This document shows, piece by piece, positions 10,401 to 21,900 of a DNA stretch of 64,000 nucleotides. This DNA comes from Pseudalkalibacillus berkeleyi (GTDB taxonomy: Bacteria > Bacillota > Bacilli > Bacillales > Fictibacillaceae): positions 1,736,001-1,800,000 of the forward strand of contig NZ_JAKIJS010000001.1 in assembly GCF_021608225.1 (NCBI RefSeq), written 5' to 3'. The position numbers were made by a program, and so were the translations under genes. How positions within the stretch are numbered: the first letter of the stretch is position 1; every line of letters starts with the position of its first letter. The notes under the pieces were generated by a model that searched no databases, was not told where the DNA came from, and saw nothing but the letters and a program-made list of their open reading frames with translations.

Positions 10401-13400
10401 CTAATCCGTCCGTTAACGCCATTGCAATGGGCACAATATCCTGTGCTGAAAATACAAGGACCTCTGCTCCAACGAGTCTTGTTGCCGTTTCGGCGTCCGT
10501 TATCGTTCCGGATATTGAACCAGGATTAGGTTCTAAGCCGAAGTTTACAATCGTCGTTTCATCAGAGACAACCAATACACCAACCTCTTGCGTTTGGAAT
10601 TCAGAATTGCTGGTGACTATTCTGAACTGCAATGGGGCGAGTCCGGTAAATTGATAGAAACCATTTGCATCTGTATTTGTAGAAAACACCAAAATCCCAT
10701 CTACGTTAAAGATTTCTATTAGTATTCCTGATAATGGTGTGCCTGTATTTGAGTTAGAAATTGTACCTTCAATCGTACCTGGATTTGGTACCAATTTAAC
10801 ATCTACTGTCTCCGTTTGATTCGATTCTACAATGGTTGTCGCCTCTGCAGCTCCAAACCGATCGGCTGAAGCTACAATCGTATACGTACCAGGAGCTAAT
10901 GTCGCTACGGTGTATTCACCATTTGAGTCTGTTAATGTTGTCGCAACAATCGGACCACTTGGGGACAGCGAACGGACCGCAATTGTGGCTCCTATAATCG
11001 GGTCACCCGTATTGAAATTCGTAATTCGACCTTGAACGATTCCAGGCTCAGGAGAGAGTGCAAAACTAAGGGTTGTCGTTTCATTTGGTAAAATCGTAAA
11101 GCTCGCCGTCCTAGACGTATAATTATCAGCTGCTACAACCGCTGTGTAATCGCCTGGGCTTAACCCTTGGGTTAGAAACTGTCCAGAACCATCAGAAGTA
11201 ATCGTTGCAATTTGAGCGCCATTTTTATCAATTAGAATGACCGCCCCAGAAATCGCATTCCCTGTGTCTATATCTGAAATAAAACCTGTGAGGAAACCTA
11301 AACTTTCGGTTAATCCAATATTCGCAGTGGTTGTTTCGTTAGGTCCAACAACTGCTGTAACAGCATTTGCTCCAAAATCATCCGCAACGGCACTAATGTT
11401 CACTGTTCCAGGAGGTATGTTATTCGCCTCATACTCACCATTTATACCTGAAATTGTTGTTGTAATTGGAATTCCTTCCGCAGTAGTGAATGTAAGAACG
11501 GCTCCGTTTATACCATCTGAAGTAGATGTGTTAAAAACTCTACCAGTAATCGTGCCCGGAAGTAACGAGAGTGGGATCGTAACCGTTTCTGTTTCATTCG
11601 CGATAACAGTAGCATTTACTGAATTTGCAGCAAAATTGGTAGCCGTAGCATTAATCAAATATTGACCAGGTTGTAGTCCTAGAATTGAGAATGTCCCATC
11701 ATTACTCGCAACAAGTGTTTGGAGAAGCGCTCCACTTTCATCAAATAATTTAATCCCTATATTATCACCGGTTATCGGATCTCCATTTTCATCAACAACT
11801 ATTCCGGCAATATCTCCAATCGTACTCGTCAGAGTGATGTTAGCTACAGAACTAAGGTTACTTACTACCATTACACCTACAAAGTTTGTTGAGAAATCTG
11901 GAGCTGTAGCGACAACTGTATAAGATGCCGGCGCAATTCCTTCAACAAGGTATTCACCGAATTCATTCGTTGTCGTCGATCTGATCTGGAGGTTATCCGC
12001 ATTACGTATGATGATGGTAGCACCTGAAATCGGATCCCCGTCTGTATCGATTATAGTCCCCACAATTGCACCAGGATCAGGTAGGAGGACGAAGTTTGCA
12101 TCCGTAACTGTTTCACCTGGTTCTAGTGTGACACCCCCTGTTGCCGTAGAGAAATCTTGCGCATTAACGACAATGGAAAATGATCCAGGAGGGAGGTTGC
12201 TTAATACATATTGACCATTTTGATCCGTTCCACCCGTATTCAAAATCGTACCATTCATATCTATTATTTGGATTGTCGCGTTCGTCACCGGTATGCCTGA
12301 AGGATCAGTAACAACACCGCTAACTTCCGCTGGATTAGGTTCCATTTCAAGTGTTACAGATGTTGTTTCATCCGATACAACTGAAGCTCCAACGGTTGAA
12401 GTCTGATAATTCGGTGCTGAAGCAGTCAGAATATATTGGCCTGGTTGTAGGTTATTAAATTGGAAATCCCCATTTGTATCTGCAAGCGTTGAAGCAATCG
12501 GAATACCGTCAGATGTACTTAAAGTAACTAAAGTATCATTAACGACTGGCGTGATCGATCCTGAGATTGTACCAGGATTGCTTACCAAGCTTTGATCAAC
12601 GACTGTTGTTTCATTTGATTGAACGATCGCACCTGTAGAACGTGATTGAAACCCTTCAGCGATTGATGTGACCGTATAGTTCCCTGGAGCTAAACCATTG
12701 AACTCGTAATTTCCATTCGTATCTGTCAAAACAGTGCCTACTATGAAGCCAGTATCATCGACAATAGTGATGGAAACATTCGGTAGTGCGTTCCCGCTCG
12801 TATCGGTAATCGTCCCTATAATTGCCCCAGGTTCTGGAGTCAATGTGACATTGACCTCAGTCACTTCGCCGGGTAATAGCTTTGCAGTTGCTGAGTTCGT
12901 TTGAAAATCTGGTGCACTGGCAAGGATTCCATACGTTCCTGGCTCAAGATTGTTCACTTCATACTGACCGTTTAAATCTGTAAATGTCGACGTCACGACA
13001 TTTCCAAATGAATCAACAATTTTGACCTCAATCATTGTGTCAGTTATTGGTAACCCTGTATCAGCATTAATAATTGTTCCTGTGACACTGGCTGGATTTG
13101 CAACTAATGTGAAGTCCGTTATCGTGGTCTGTCCAGATTGGATGATTGCACCTTTTCGTTGACTCTGAAAATCCTCAGCTTGTGCGAGAACTGAATAGTC
13201 TCCAGGAGCTAATCCAAGCGCTGTATAATTCCCTTGATTATTCGTCACAACTTGAATGATATTCGCACCTGTCCTTAGGTCCTTAATTGTGATGACCGCA
13301 CCTTGAATGGGATCGCCTGATGAAGTACTTACTGTACCAGTCAAGATACCTGGGTTAGGGGTTAAAGTGACATTGGCAGTGGTGATTTCATTCGCTAGTA

Positions 13401-15681
13401 CCGATGCGCCAACGGTTTCCGTTCCAAAATTCTCTTTAGAAACACTTACTGTGTAGGCTCCAGGTGTTAGGTTGTTGATCGTATAGCTTCCATTGCCACC
13501 TGTTGAGGTTGATGCGATGAGTATATTATTTGAGAAAATTTCTACCAATGCACCAGATATAGGATTTGAACCTGTGTCTGTTACTGTACCGGAAATCGCA
13601 CCTACAAGTTGATCCAATGCTACATTCAAGGTCGTCGTTTGATTGGGTTCAATTTTTGTGCCAATATTTTTAGATCCATAACCTTCCGCGATGAATGTGA
13701 CAGTATAAGAACCAGGCGCTAATCTTGTGAACGTGTAGTCCCCACTTGCATCTGTTATCGTCGTACCAACCGTGACTCCATTTCCATTCGTTACTTGTAC
13801 TGTTGTATTGGGTAGTGGATCACCTGTCTCAGAATCTGTAACTTTACCAGTTAATGTACCAGGATTAGGTTTCAATTCGACATTAAGTGTTTCTGTCTCT
13901 CCCGCCGATAAATTAAATCCAAGTACTTCTGTCATGAAGAGTTCTTTACTGACTCTCAGTTTATAATCACCTGGAGCAAGATCATCCACGACATACTCCC
14001 CTGAAGCATTTGTTGTCGTTTGGGTGACCACTGAATCTGCAGTATTCAATATTTCTACAAGTGCGCCACTAATGAGCGAACCTTCTGAAGTTACAACACC
14101 TTGAACTGTACCCGGATTTGGCTCTAGGACGAAGTTAACCGTTGAGGCATCATTCGCTTCTACTTTTACACCTTTTGTAGCTGATTGAAAGTTTGTAGCC
14201 GTTACCGTAATAGAATACTGCCCGGGTCTTACAGATGGAAACGAATATGCTCCAGTAGGATCTGTGGTCGTGTCAGCTACAACATTTCCAGCTGTATCAA
14301 CTAATCTTACAGTGGCATTATTAATTGCTCCGCCACCAGAGTTCGTAACTGTACCATTGATACTTCCTGGCAACTCTGTCAAAAAGGCATCTTTCCTAGT
14401 AATTTCACCTGATAAAATCGTAACAGATTGTATATTTGTAATGTAATCTATCTTGGAATATTCGATCGTATAGGTTCCTGGCGCTATGCCAGTAAGACTG
14501 TATTCTCCATTTAAATTGGTTGTTGTCGTCGCTATGGTTGTTGCTCCATCTTTCAACTCAACATTGACATCTGATAGAGGGAATCCAGTTGTATGATCTT
14601 TTACAATCCCAACAACTCCACCGTTAGCAACAACATTCACATTAGTTATTACTGTGTCAGGGCGTAATGCTTTCCCAGTTTCACCGTCCGTTCCATTAAC
14701 AGTGGCAGTTTCTAAAGTTCTTTCACCTGCTGTGTTAAAAAATCCACTCATTTCAAAATCTAAGACAGCAGTTGCACCTGGTGCTAGTTTCCCAATCTCC
14801 CAACTTAGCGTTTTCGTTTGTTGGTTGAATGTTGGGTGACCTATTGAGGAACTTATAATTGAAAATGTGTTGAGAATATCGAATGAAATAACATCCTTCA
14901 GACTTACAGTCGTTGCTTTGCTTTTCCCCGTATTTTCAACGATCAATCGAGCTGTATATTCTGCTTCCGTACCTGCAGAAACGGATGTAGGGCCGCTTAA
15001 GATGATTTTTCTTAAATCGAGTTTCGCTCTAACATCTGTATCATCTGGAGAAATGGGATCTGAAAAAGCATTTGAAAATTGAAATCCTTCACTCGTACGC
15101 AAAGAGTCTTTATTGTAATTATTAGAGTTCGTAGAAGTAAATGAAATCAACTGCAAAGGTGTATCTACATTAATACCCAGAAAGTCGAATAGAACACTAG
15201 CTGGAATGAAGAAGTCTAAAAACACATTATCATTGTTACCAAATCGTGTATTAGCAGGTATCACTCTAGCAATATCGAAATTAATAATCGGTTTTGAATA
15301 ATTGGGAGCACCTCTACCATTGGTACCTTCCGCTGGGTCGTTCCATGAGTTAACCTCTTGAATTGTATTTTCTATTAAATTGAGTCGGCCACTATTTCCG
15401 TCAACCGATAACATCCATTGGTAGGTGCCAGGTGCCCCGCCTGTATTGAATAGAACCCCCCACGCAAAATTTCGGAAGCCCGTTTTTTGGTTGTTCCTTG
15501 GGTCAGCTTGTAATCGTAATCGAAAATAGACATTCGTCCCATCATATGCCATTGAAAAGGATGGATTCGACTGGTTACCTACGAGGTCTACTGATGTAGG
15601 CGATTCATCTCCTGTCACATCGAAATAAAATCCCGATCCTAATGGTATCGATGTATATTCATTATCATTTGGAAAAGTCAC
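7465..15681 (-). CDS. Giant multi-repeat protein A: N-terminal domain, DUF11-like domain, 27 carboxypeptidase-regulatory-like repeats, Cys-rich tail
   Basis: 2738 residues, no signal peptide, membrane segment, LPXTG or SLH motif. Residues ~1-225 form a β-rich domain of unknown family (possibly DOMON/CBM9-like), ~225-350 a DUF11-like domain (GPTSVSAGTEAEYTARLIVE). Then come 27 tandem units of ~85 residues with the pattern G-x-I-x-G-x-V-x-D...TG-P-I-x-G-A...T-d-x-x-G-x-Y...L-x-P-G-x-Y...L-x-P-n-P, i.e. carboxypeptidase regulatory-like β-sandwiches. The last ~65 residues hold five cysteines (DCKTG, LLCEDEKTCC, DMKCY). The start is GTG at 15681, 5 nt after AAAGGAGGAGG. It is the tandem paralogue of the next gene. 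Function is unknown; an extended fibre or adhesin, perhaps on the spore, is inferred. Confidence 0.85.
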   Translation of the reverse strand: MTFPNDNEYTSIPLGSGFYFDVTGDESPTSVDLVGNQSNPSFSMAYDGTNVYFRLRLQADPRNNQKTGFRNFAWGVLFNTGGAPGTYQWMLSVDGNSGRLNLIENTIQEVNSWNDPAEGTNGRGAPNYSKPIINFDIARVIPANTRFGNNDNVFLDFFIPASVLFDFLGINVDTPLQLISFTSTNSNNYNKDSLRTSEGFQFSNAFSDPISPDDTDVRAKLDLRKIILSGPTSVSAGTEAEYTARLIVENTGKSKATTVSLKDVISFDILNTFSIISSSIGHPTFNQQTKTLSWEIGKLAPGATAVLDFEMSGFFNTAGERTLETATVNGTDGETGKALRPDTVITNVNVVANGGVVGIVKDHTTGFPLSDVNVELKDGATTIATTTTNLNGEYSLTGIAPGTYTIEYSKIDYITNIQSVTILSGEITRKDAFLTELPGSINGTVTNSGGGAINNATVRLVDTAGNVVADTTTDPTGAYSFPSVRPGQYSITVTATNFQSATKGVKVEANDASTVNFVLEPNPGTVQGVVTSEGSLISGALVEILNTADSVVTQTTTNASGEYVVDDLAPGDYKLRVSKELFMTEVLGFNLSAGETETLNVELKPNPGTLTGKVTDSETGDPLPNTTVQVTNGNGVTVGTTITDASGDYTFTRLAPGSYTVTFIAEGYGSKNIGTKIEPNQTTTLNVALDQLVGAISGTVTDTGSNPISGALVEIFSNNILIASTSTGGNGSYTINNLTPGAYTVSVSKENFGTETVGASVLANEITTANVTLTPNPGILTGTVSTSSGDPIQGAVITIKDLRTGANIIQVVTNNQGNYTALGLAPGDYSVLAQAEDFQSQRKGAIIQSGQTTITDFTLVANPASVTGTIINADTGLPITDTMIEVKIVDSFGNVVTSTFTDLNGQYEVNNLEPGTYGILASAPDFQTNSATAKLLPGEVTEVNVTLTPEPGAIIGTITDTSGNALPNVSITIVDDTGFIVGTVLTDTNGNYEFNGLAPGNYTVTSIAEGFQSRSTGAIVQSNETTVVDQSLVSNPGTISGSITPVVNDTLVTLSTSDGIPIASTLADTNGDFQFNNLQPGQYILTASAPNYQTSTVGASVVSDETTSVTLEMEPNPAEVSGVVTDPSGIPVTNATIQIIDMNGTILNTGGTDQNGQYVLSNLPPGSFSIVVNAQDFSTATGGVTLEPGETVTDANFVLLPDPGAIVGTIIDTDGDPISGATIIIRNADNLQIRSTTTNEFGEYLVEGIAPASYTVVATAPDFSTNFVGVMVVSNLSSVANITLTSTIGDIAGIVVDENGDPITGDNIGIKLFDESGALLQTLVASNDGTFSILGLQPGQYLINATATNFAANSVNATVIANETETVTIPLSLLPGTITGRVFNTSTSDGINGAVLTFTTAEGIPITTTISGINGEYEANNIPPGTVNISAVADDFGANAVTAVVGPNETTTANIGLTESLGFLTGFISDIDTGNAISGAVILIDKNGAQIATITSDGSGQFLTQGLSPGDYTAVVAADNYTSRTASFTILPNETTTLSFALSPEPGIVQGRITNFNTGDPIIGATIAVRSLSPSGPIVATTLTDSNGEYTVATLAPGTYTIVASADRFGAAEATTIVESNQTETVDVKLVPNPGTIEGTISNSNTGTPLSGILIEIFNVDGILVFSTNTDANGFYQFTGLAPLQFRIVTSNSEFQTQEVGVLVVSDETTIVNFGLEPNPGSISGTITDAETATRLVGAEVLVFSAQDIVPIAMALTDGLGEYTITGLVPGTYTIVVNAVGYTENSTGSTVLANQTTTTNLSLISESSGVSGTVLGTDGTPFKNAVIKIIDSNGVVIGTSAVNAEGFYSIGNLRPGTYSIRVAAPDVASQSSGVTLVANEIKVVNFVLRVSPGTIFGKVTDRETGDPIVGANVNILDTNGLVIATTATNTLGNYFVDRLAAGSYTVSVTKNEYAKQTAGGIVKTGELTNVNITLSRSAGSVFGILRDEEGNRLQGLVIGVRLLDQQGLLLQSTIASPQSEFSFLSLSPGQYLISISAEGFQSKVVPVTVVGGGTEELDITLFRESGNLIGQVINMDTLVGIAGASINIKDAANKLLTTSISNEDGRFNVDNLPTGTLSVMVSREGFGTKSVTIMVEPNETVERVIRLTPNPGSIEGVITDQETGEPISDAVVQVLGGDESTLVTVLSQADGRYLVMDLGPGVYELASSHPDYGTKIAGAIVTSDERTTLNFELTPVTGSLSGIVTNQVTGEAVSGAIVQLRWLSPDGELLASTITNNNGEYLFEGLTPAIYTVLAYGGGLGSDQASIQIFPNQTTVQNLGLFPLPSSVKGQVTDAVTGLGIRNVVVRLIASSGTILQRTQTDTSGKYMFQGFDPGEYTVTVKSETYQSDAKNFTAEPLQTEIVNFALTRDTGSVNGRVKDGRTDKFVSGVSIIVTDENGVITANTLTDETGNYLITSLAPGTYSIRALALGCDSEAKELRIIAGESTTINFLLTSDPSTVRGNVTDTKGNPLNDVSVRVYNADGLLLNLGVTSREGEYVIGSIPGETLTFIASLPGFKPDVKVVDVPPNSNLTINFVLGVIDPATLEGTVFDANSGDAISGATIALRRNNEIVAEGTTNPDGRYSITGLAEGEYTVLVSATGYETVVDPIFLNQGETLTRDYALDGNGPTPVGPNQYILIDCKTGEPISINGGTKATIFTLLCEDEKTCCATFSYKNRSNETKILLVDMKCYKLVPVS

Positions 15682-15707
15682 TTTTCCTCCTCCTTTATAT
15701 TCACTCC

Positions 15708-15780
15708 TTATAGTTGTATGTCCTATTAAGTCGAAGGTGTTGGTTGCAAGTCCTAATCATCTATAAAAATCCATATATGA
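15708..15780 (-). promoter_or_regulatory. Conserved upstream region of giant gene A with 33-bp-phased direct repeat
   Basis: Minus strand reads TCATATATGG (15780-15771), TAGGACTTGCAACCA (15755-15741), then TAGGACATACAACTATAA (15725-15708). The two TAGGAC-T-CAAC units start 33 bp apart. The same blocks with the same spacing stand before giant gene B. A conserved ACC lies 16 bp before CATACAACTA, close to the σK form AC-N16/17-CATA-N3-TA but with one extra base in the -10. Mother-cell expression in late sporulation is inferred. Confidence 0.5.
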
Positions 15781-15900
15781 CCATAAGCGAACAAGCCCTT
15801 TTTGCATTAATAAAGTAGAACGTACAGTAGTCCCGAATCCGTATTTCACTTTGAGAAAGTTAAGTGAGTAGTTAAACAACTTAGTCCATGTATCTGAGGC

Positions 15901-15935
15901 AAAAAAAAAAAACGAAGGGATCACTCCCATCGTTT
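15901..15935 (-). terminator. Terminator of giant gene B
   Basis: Minus strand: AAACGATGGGA, 4-nt loop, TCCCTTCGTTT and a run of 12 T. It lies directly after the stop of giant gene B, so the two giant genes are separate transcription units. Confidence 0.9.
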
Positions 15936-15943
15936 TAAAGAAA

Positions 15944-18900
15944 CTAATTTACTGGCACAAGCCTAAAACATTCTATACAGACTAGAAGAATTCTAATTTC
16001 ACCTCTTCTACTCTTATAGGAGAAGGTGCCACAACCCGTTTTCTCATCTACACAAAGTAATGTGAAAACAGTTGGTTTTGTACTTCCATCTAACATGAGA
16101 GGTTTACCGGTCTTACAATCAAACAATAAATATTGATTGGGTCTTACTGGTGTTGGAGGGGCAGTTTCTTCTAATGCGTAATTCTTTGTCAAAGTTTCTC
16201 CTTGGTCCAAGAAGATCGGATCAACAGCTGTCTCATAACCTTCCGCGGATACTAAAACTGTATACTCCCCTTCTGCTAATTCATTGATGGAATAACGTCC
16301 ATTCGTGTCTGTTAAGCCCTCTGCTACTATTACGTTATTTCTTCTAATCGCAATTGTCGCACCACTAATTCCATCACCTGTAGCTGCATCTGTAACAGTC
16401 CCTTGTAGTGAACCAGGATCACTGACGCCTAGAACAAAATTAATGATAAGATTACTATTCGGTGGTACGTCCACCACTTTTGTCTCTGGCGCAAACCCTG
16501 GTAAAGAAGCAGTAAAGGTCAATGTTTCCCCAGGAAGATAACCAATTACATATTCCCCCTCTCTACTTGTCACTCCCAAGTTCACAAGCAATCCATCAAC
16601 ATTGTATACTCTGATACTGACGTCATTAAGAGGATTTCCTTTTGTATCAGTTACATTCCCTCTGACAGTTGCAGGATCTGGGGTTAATAAGAAGTTAATG
16701 ATCGTTGTCTCTCCTGCAACGATGGTCATTCGCTTTGCATCTGAATCGCAACCTTCAGCTAGCGCTCTTATAGAATAAGTTCCAGGAGCTAGCCCTTTAA
16801 TCAAGTAATTTCCATTTTGATCAGTGAGGGTGTTCGCAATGAGAACTTCATTTTCATCTAACACAATGATGGAGACGCCGGAGACAAACGATTGCGTTGT
16901 TTCATCTTTCACTTTACCTGTAACAGATCCAAATGCACTTTCCAATTCAAAGTTTAGAATTTGTGTCCCGAGCGGTTCTGCTGTAAAGCTTTTGGCAAAG
17001 GATCCGTAATTTTCATTTCTCACAGCCACTGTATAATCCCCTGGGTCAAACCCCTGAATCATATAATTTCCAGAAGAGTCTGTCTCTGTCCGTTGAACAA
17101 TCGTACCACTTGAAGCGATGAGCCTGACAAACGTATGCTGTATTGGCATACCTGTATCGGCATCAGTTATCCGTCCTTTAACAGTGGAAGGTAGAGGAAA
17201 GATGCCAAGATTTTGTACAGTCCTTTGATTTGGACGAACTGTAATAGAAGCAATGTCGCTCCCAAAGCCGCCACCATATGCTACTACCGTATAAATAGCT
17301 GGTGTCAAACCCTCAAATAAATACTCGCCTTTTTCATTCGTCAAAGTCGAAGCAAGTTGCTCTCCATCTGGACTTAACCACCTCAATAGAACGTTAACAC
17401 CTGGTACCCTTTCTCCAGTCACCTGATTCGTTACAACTCCACTTAAACTTCCTGGGTCCAAAGGCAGCCTGAAGTCCAGTGTCGTCTTTTCATCACTTAC
17501 TACGATTGCTCCAGCAATCTTCGTTCCATAATTCTGACGGCTTACAGCTAATTCATACACACCAGGAGTCAAGTTCGTTAGAAGATACTTACCATCAGGT
17601 TGGGTCATGACAGTACTAAACAACGTAACGTCACCATTGAACAGTTGCACATTAGCACTTGAAATCGGCTGACCTGTACCCTCTTCTGTTACCGTACCTT
17701 CAATACTCCCTGGGTTCGGAGTCAGTCGAATAGTCGCTGCTACTGTTTCATTCGATTCAACCATAATACTTACAGACTTTGTTCCGAAACCTACCCTTGA
17801 GGCTGTTATAAATAAAGAACCTATAGGGAGGTTTTCAGCATTGAAGTTTCCATCCTCATTTGAAGTACTAGTCGTTACAAGATTGTTCGCTGAATCTTTC
17901 ACAATGATGGTTGCCCCTGCAATTCCAACTTCTGTGGATTCGTTCAATACTCGACCAATAACTTTTCCTGATTCCCTGAATAGGGTGATATCTAGTTCCT
18001 CTGTCTCTCCTCCAACTAGAGTCACGGGTACAACTTTGGTTTGGAATCCTTCTGCATTTATACTGATCAGGTATTGGCCGGGACTCAAGTTAAGAAAACT
18101 GAAATCACTATTTGGTGAAGCGACTATTGATTGTAAGAGTAGACCCTTGTTGTCAAGTAACCTGATTCCGGTCACTATTGATTCTAGCCTGTTTCCATCC
18201 TTATCCCGTAAAATACCGAATATCGATGCCATAGACTTAGATAAAGTTATATTGACATTTGTCAATTCGCCAGTATTAACGATTGCCCCTTTCGTTTGCT
18301 TAGCATAAGAGCTTTTTGTTACCGAAACTGTATAACTTCCTGCTGCCAATCGGTCGACAAAATAGTTGCCTAACGTATTCGTCGCTGTCGTCGCAATTAC
18401 CAATCCATTCGTATCCAGGATATTGACATTTGCTCCCACGATTGGTTCTCCAGTTGTCTGATCGGTAACTTTCCCAAATATCGTCCCAGGACTTACCCGA
18501 AGAACAAAATTCACTTCTCTCACTTCATTTGCTACTAAACTGATACCTGAAGATTGAGATGCAATATCTGGTGCAGCGACACGTATCGAGTACGTCCCTG
18601 GACTCAACCCACCAATTGAATAAAATCCATTAGCGTTCACTGCACTTGTACCAACAACTACTCCATTACTATCAATGATCTTAATAACCGCATTCTTAAA
18701 TGGTTTTCCGTCAGTACCAAGGACAGTCCCAGAAACGCCAGCAGACTCACTTATCAAGGATAAATTCGTGGTCGTTGTTTCGTTCGCTAATACCGTACTA
18801 CCAGTAGAATTTTCAGTATATCCAACTGCATTCACTACAATCGTATACGTACCAGGTACGAGTCCAGTTATTGTGTACTGTCCTAACCCGTCCGTTAGCG

Positions 18901-21900
18901 CTCTTGCAATGGGTACGATGTCTTGTGCTGAAAATACAAGGACCTCTGCACCAACGAGTCTTGTTGCCGTTTCGGCGTCTGTTATCGTCCCAGATATTGA
19001 ACCAGGATTAGGTTCTAAACCGAAGTTTACAATCGTCGTTTCATCAGAGACAACCAATACACCTACTTCTTCTGTTTGGAATTCTGGATTACTAGTCACA
19101 ACTCTAAATTGCAACGGGGGAAGCCCTGTAAATTGATAGAAACCATTTGCATCTGTATTTGTAGAAAACACCAAAATCCCATCTACGTTAAAGATTTCTA
19201 CTAGTATTCCTGATAATGGTGTGCCTGTATTCGAGTTAGAAATCGTCCCTTCGATTGCTCCTGGGTTAGGCACCAATTTAACATCTACTGTCTCCGTTTG
19301 ATTCGATTCTACAATGGTTGTCGCCTCTGCAGCTCCGAATCGGTTGGCTGATGCAACAATCGTATACGTACCAGGAGCTAATGTTGCTACGTTGTATTCC
19401 CCATTTGCACCCGTTATTGTAGTCGCAACAATTGGACCACTTGGGGACAACGAACGGACCGCAATTGTCGCTCCTATAATTGGATCCCCCGTATTGAAAT
19501 TCGTAATTCGACCTTGAACGATTCCAGGCTCAGGAGAGAGTGCAAAACTAAGGGTTGTCGTTTTATTTGGTAAAATCGTAAAGCTCGCCGTCCGAGACGT
19601 ATAATTATCAGCAGCTACAACCGCTGTGTAATCGCCTGGACTCAACCCTTGGGTTAAAAACTGTCCTGATCCATTAGACGTAATCGTTGCAATTTGAGCG
19701 CCATTTTTATCAATCAGAAGTACCGCCCCAGAAATCGCATTCCCTGTATTAATATCTGTAATATAACCTGTGAGAAAACCTAGACTTTCAGTCAATCCAA
19801 TATTCGCAGTGGTCGTTTCGTTAGGTCCCACAACCGCCGTGACAGCGTTAGCTCCGAAATCTTCTGCAACTGCGCTGATGTTGACAGTACCTGGTGGAAT
19901 GTTATTAGCTGTATAATCACCGTTCATACCGGTAATGGTGGTCGCGATTGGAATTCCTTCCGTGGTCGTGAGCGTAAGAACAGCTCCGCTTATACCATTT
20001 AATGTTGAGGTATTGAATACTCTTCCAGTTATCGTTCCTGGTAATAAGGATAGCGGTATCGTAATCGTTTCTGTTTCATTCGCAATAACAGTGACATACA
20101 CAGAATTAGCAGCATAGTTCGTAGCTCTAGCATTGATCAAATATTGACCAGGTTGTAGACCTAAAACTGAGAAGGTACCATCTACATTCGCAACAAGTGT
20201 TTGCAGAAGTGCACCACTATTATCAAAGATCTTAATGCCTGTATTGTCACCTGTAATCGGGTCACCATTTTCATCTACAACTGTACCCACAATATCTCCT
20301 ATCGTACTCGTCAATATAATGTTAGCTATAGAACTAAGGTTACTACTTACCATTACACCGACAAAATTTGTAGAGAAATCTGGTGCAGTAGCCACTACTG
20401 TATATGACGCTGGTGCAATTCCCTCAACAAGATATTCACCGAATTCATTCGTTGTCGTCGATCTAATTTGAAGGTTATCGGCAGTACGTATGATAATCGT
20501 TGCGCCTGAAATAGGGTCGCCGTCTGTATCGATAATGGTACCAACAATTGACCCAGGATCTGGTAGGAGGACGAAGTTTGCATCCGTAACTGTTTCACCT
20601 GGTTCTAATGTGACTCCTCCAGTTGCAGAAGAAAAGTCTTGTGCATTCACGACAATTGTAAATGAACCTGGAGGGAGATTACTTATCACATATTGCCCAC
20701 TTTGGTCCGATCCACCTGTCTGCAATACTGTTCCATTTTCATCTAAAACTTGAATTGTCGCATTCGTTATTGGTGAACCCGAATTATCAGTTATAAATCC
20801 GCTTACTTCTGCTGGATTTGGAATCATCGTAAGTGTAGCTGATGTTGTTTGATCAGATACAACAGTAGTTCCAACGGTAGAGGTTTGATAGTTTGGTGCT
20901 GAAGCAGTCAATATGAATTGTCCTGGTTGGAGGTTATTAAATTGGAAGTTCCCATTTGTATTTGTCAATGTAGAAGCAATTGGGATGCCATCAGAAGTAC
21001 TTAATGTAATTAAAGTATCCTCAACAACCGGACTGACCGTTCCTGAGATGGAGCCCGGATTACTAACCAAGCTTTGATCAACGACTGTGGTTTCATTGGA
21101 TTGGACAATTGCTCCTGTTGATAATGATTGAAAGCCTGCAGCAATGGATGTGATGGTATAGTTCCCTGGAGCCAGTCCGTTGAATACGTAGTTTCCATTC
21201 GTATCTGTCAAAACAGTGCCTACTATGAAGCCTGTATCATCGACAATGGTGATGGATACATTTGATAGCGGGTTCCCACCTGTGTCAGTAATCGTGCCGA
21301 TTATGGTACCTGGTTCCGGCGTTAAAGTCACATTTACATTTGTTAATTGGCCAGGTAGAAGTTTTACTGATGCGGAGTTCGTTTGGAAATTCGGCGCACT
21401 GGCAAGAATTCCATATATTCCTGGCATGAGGTTATTGACCTCATATTGTCCATTTAAATCTGTAAATGTAGATGTCACAACATTCCCGAATGTATCAACA
21501 ATTTTCACTTCGATCATGAGGTCTGTGATTGGTAATCCTGTAGTTGCGTTTATGATTGTACCTGTGACACTTGCAGGATTTGCAACTAATGTGAAGTCCG
21601 TTATCGTCGTTTGACCGGATTGGATGATTGCTCCTTTTCGTTGACTCTGGAAATCCTCAGCTTGCGCGAAGACAGAATAGTCTCCAGGAGCCAAACCAAG
21701 TGCTGTGTAATCCCCTTGATTATTCGTCACGACTTGAGTGATATTCGCACCTGTCCTTAGATCTTTAATTGTGATGACCGCACCTTGAATGGGATCGCCT
21801 GATGAAGTACTTACTGTACCAGTCAAGATACCTGGATTAGGGGTTAAAGTGACATTTGCAGTGGTGATTTCGTTCGCTAATACCGATGCGCCAACGGTTT

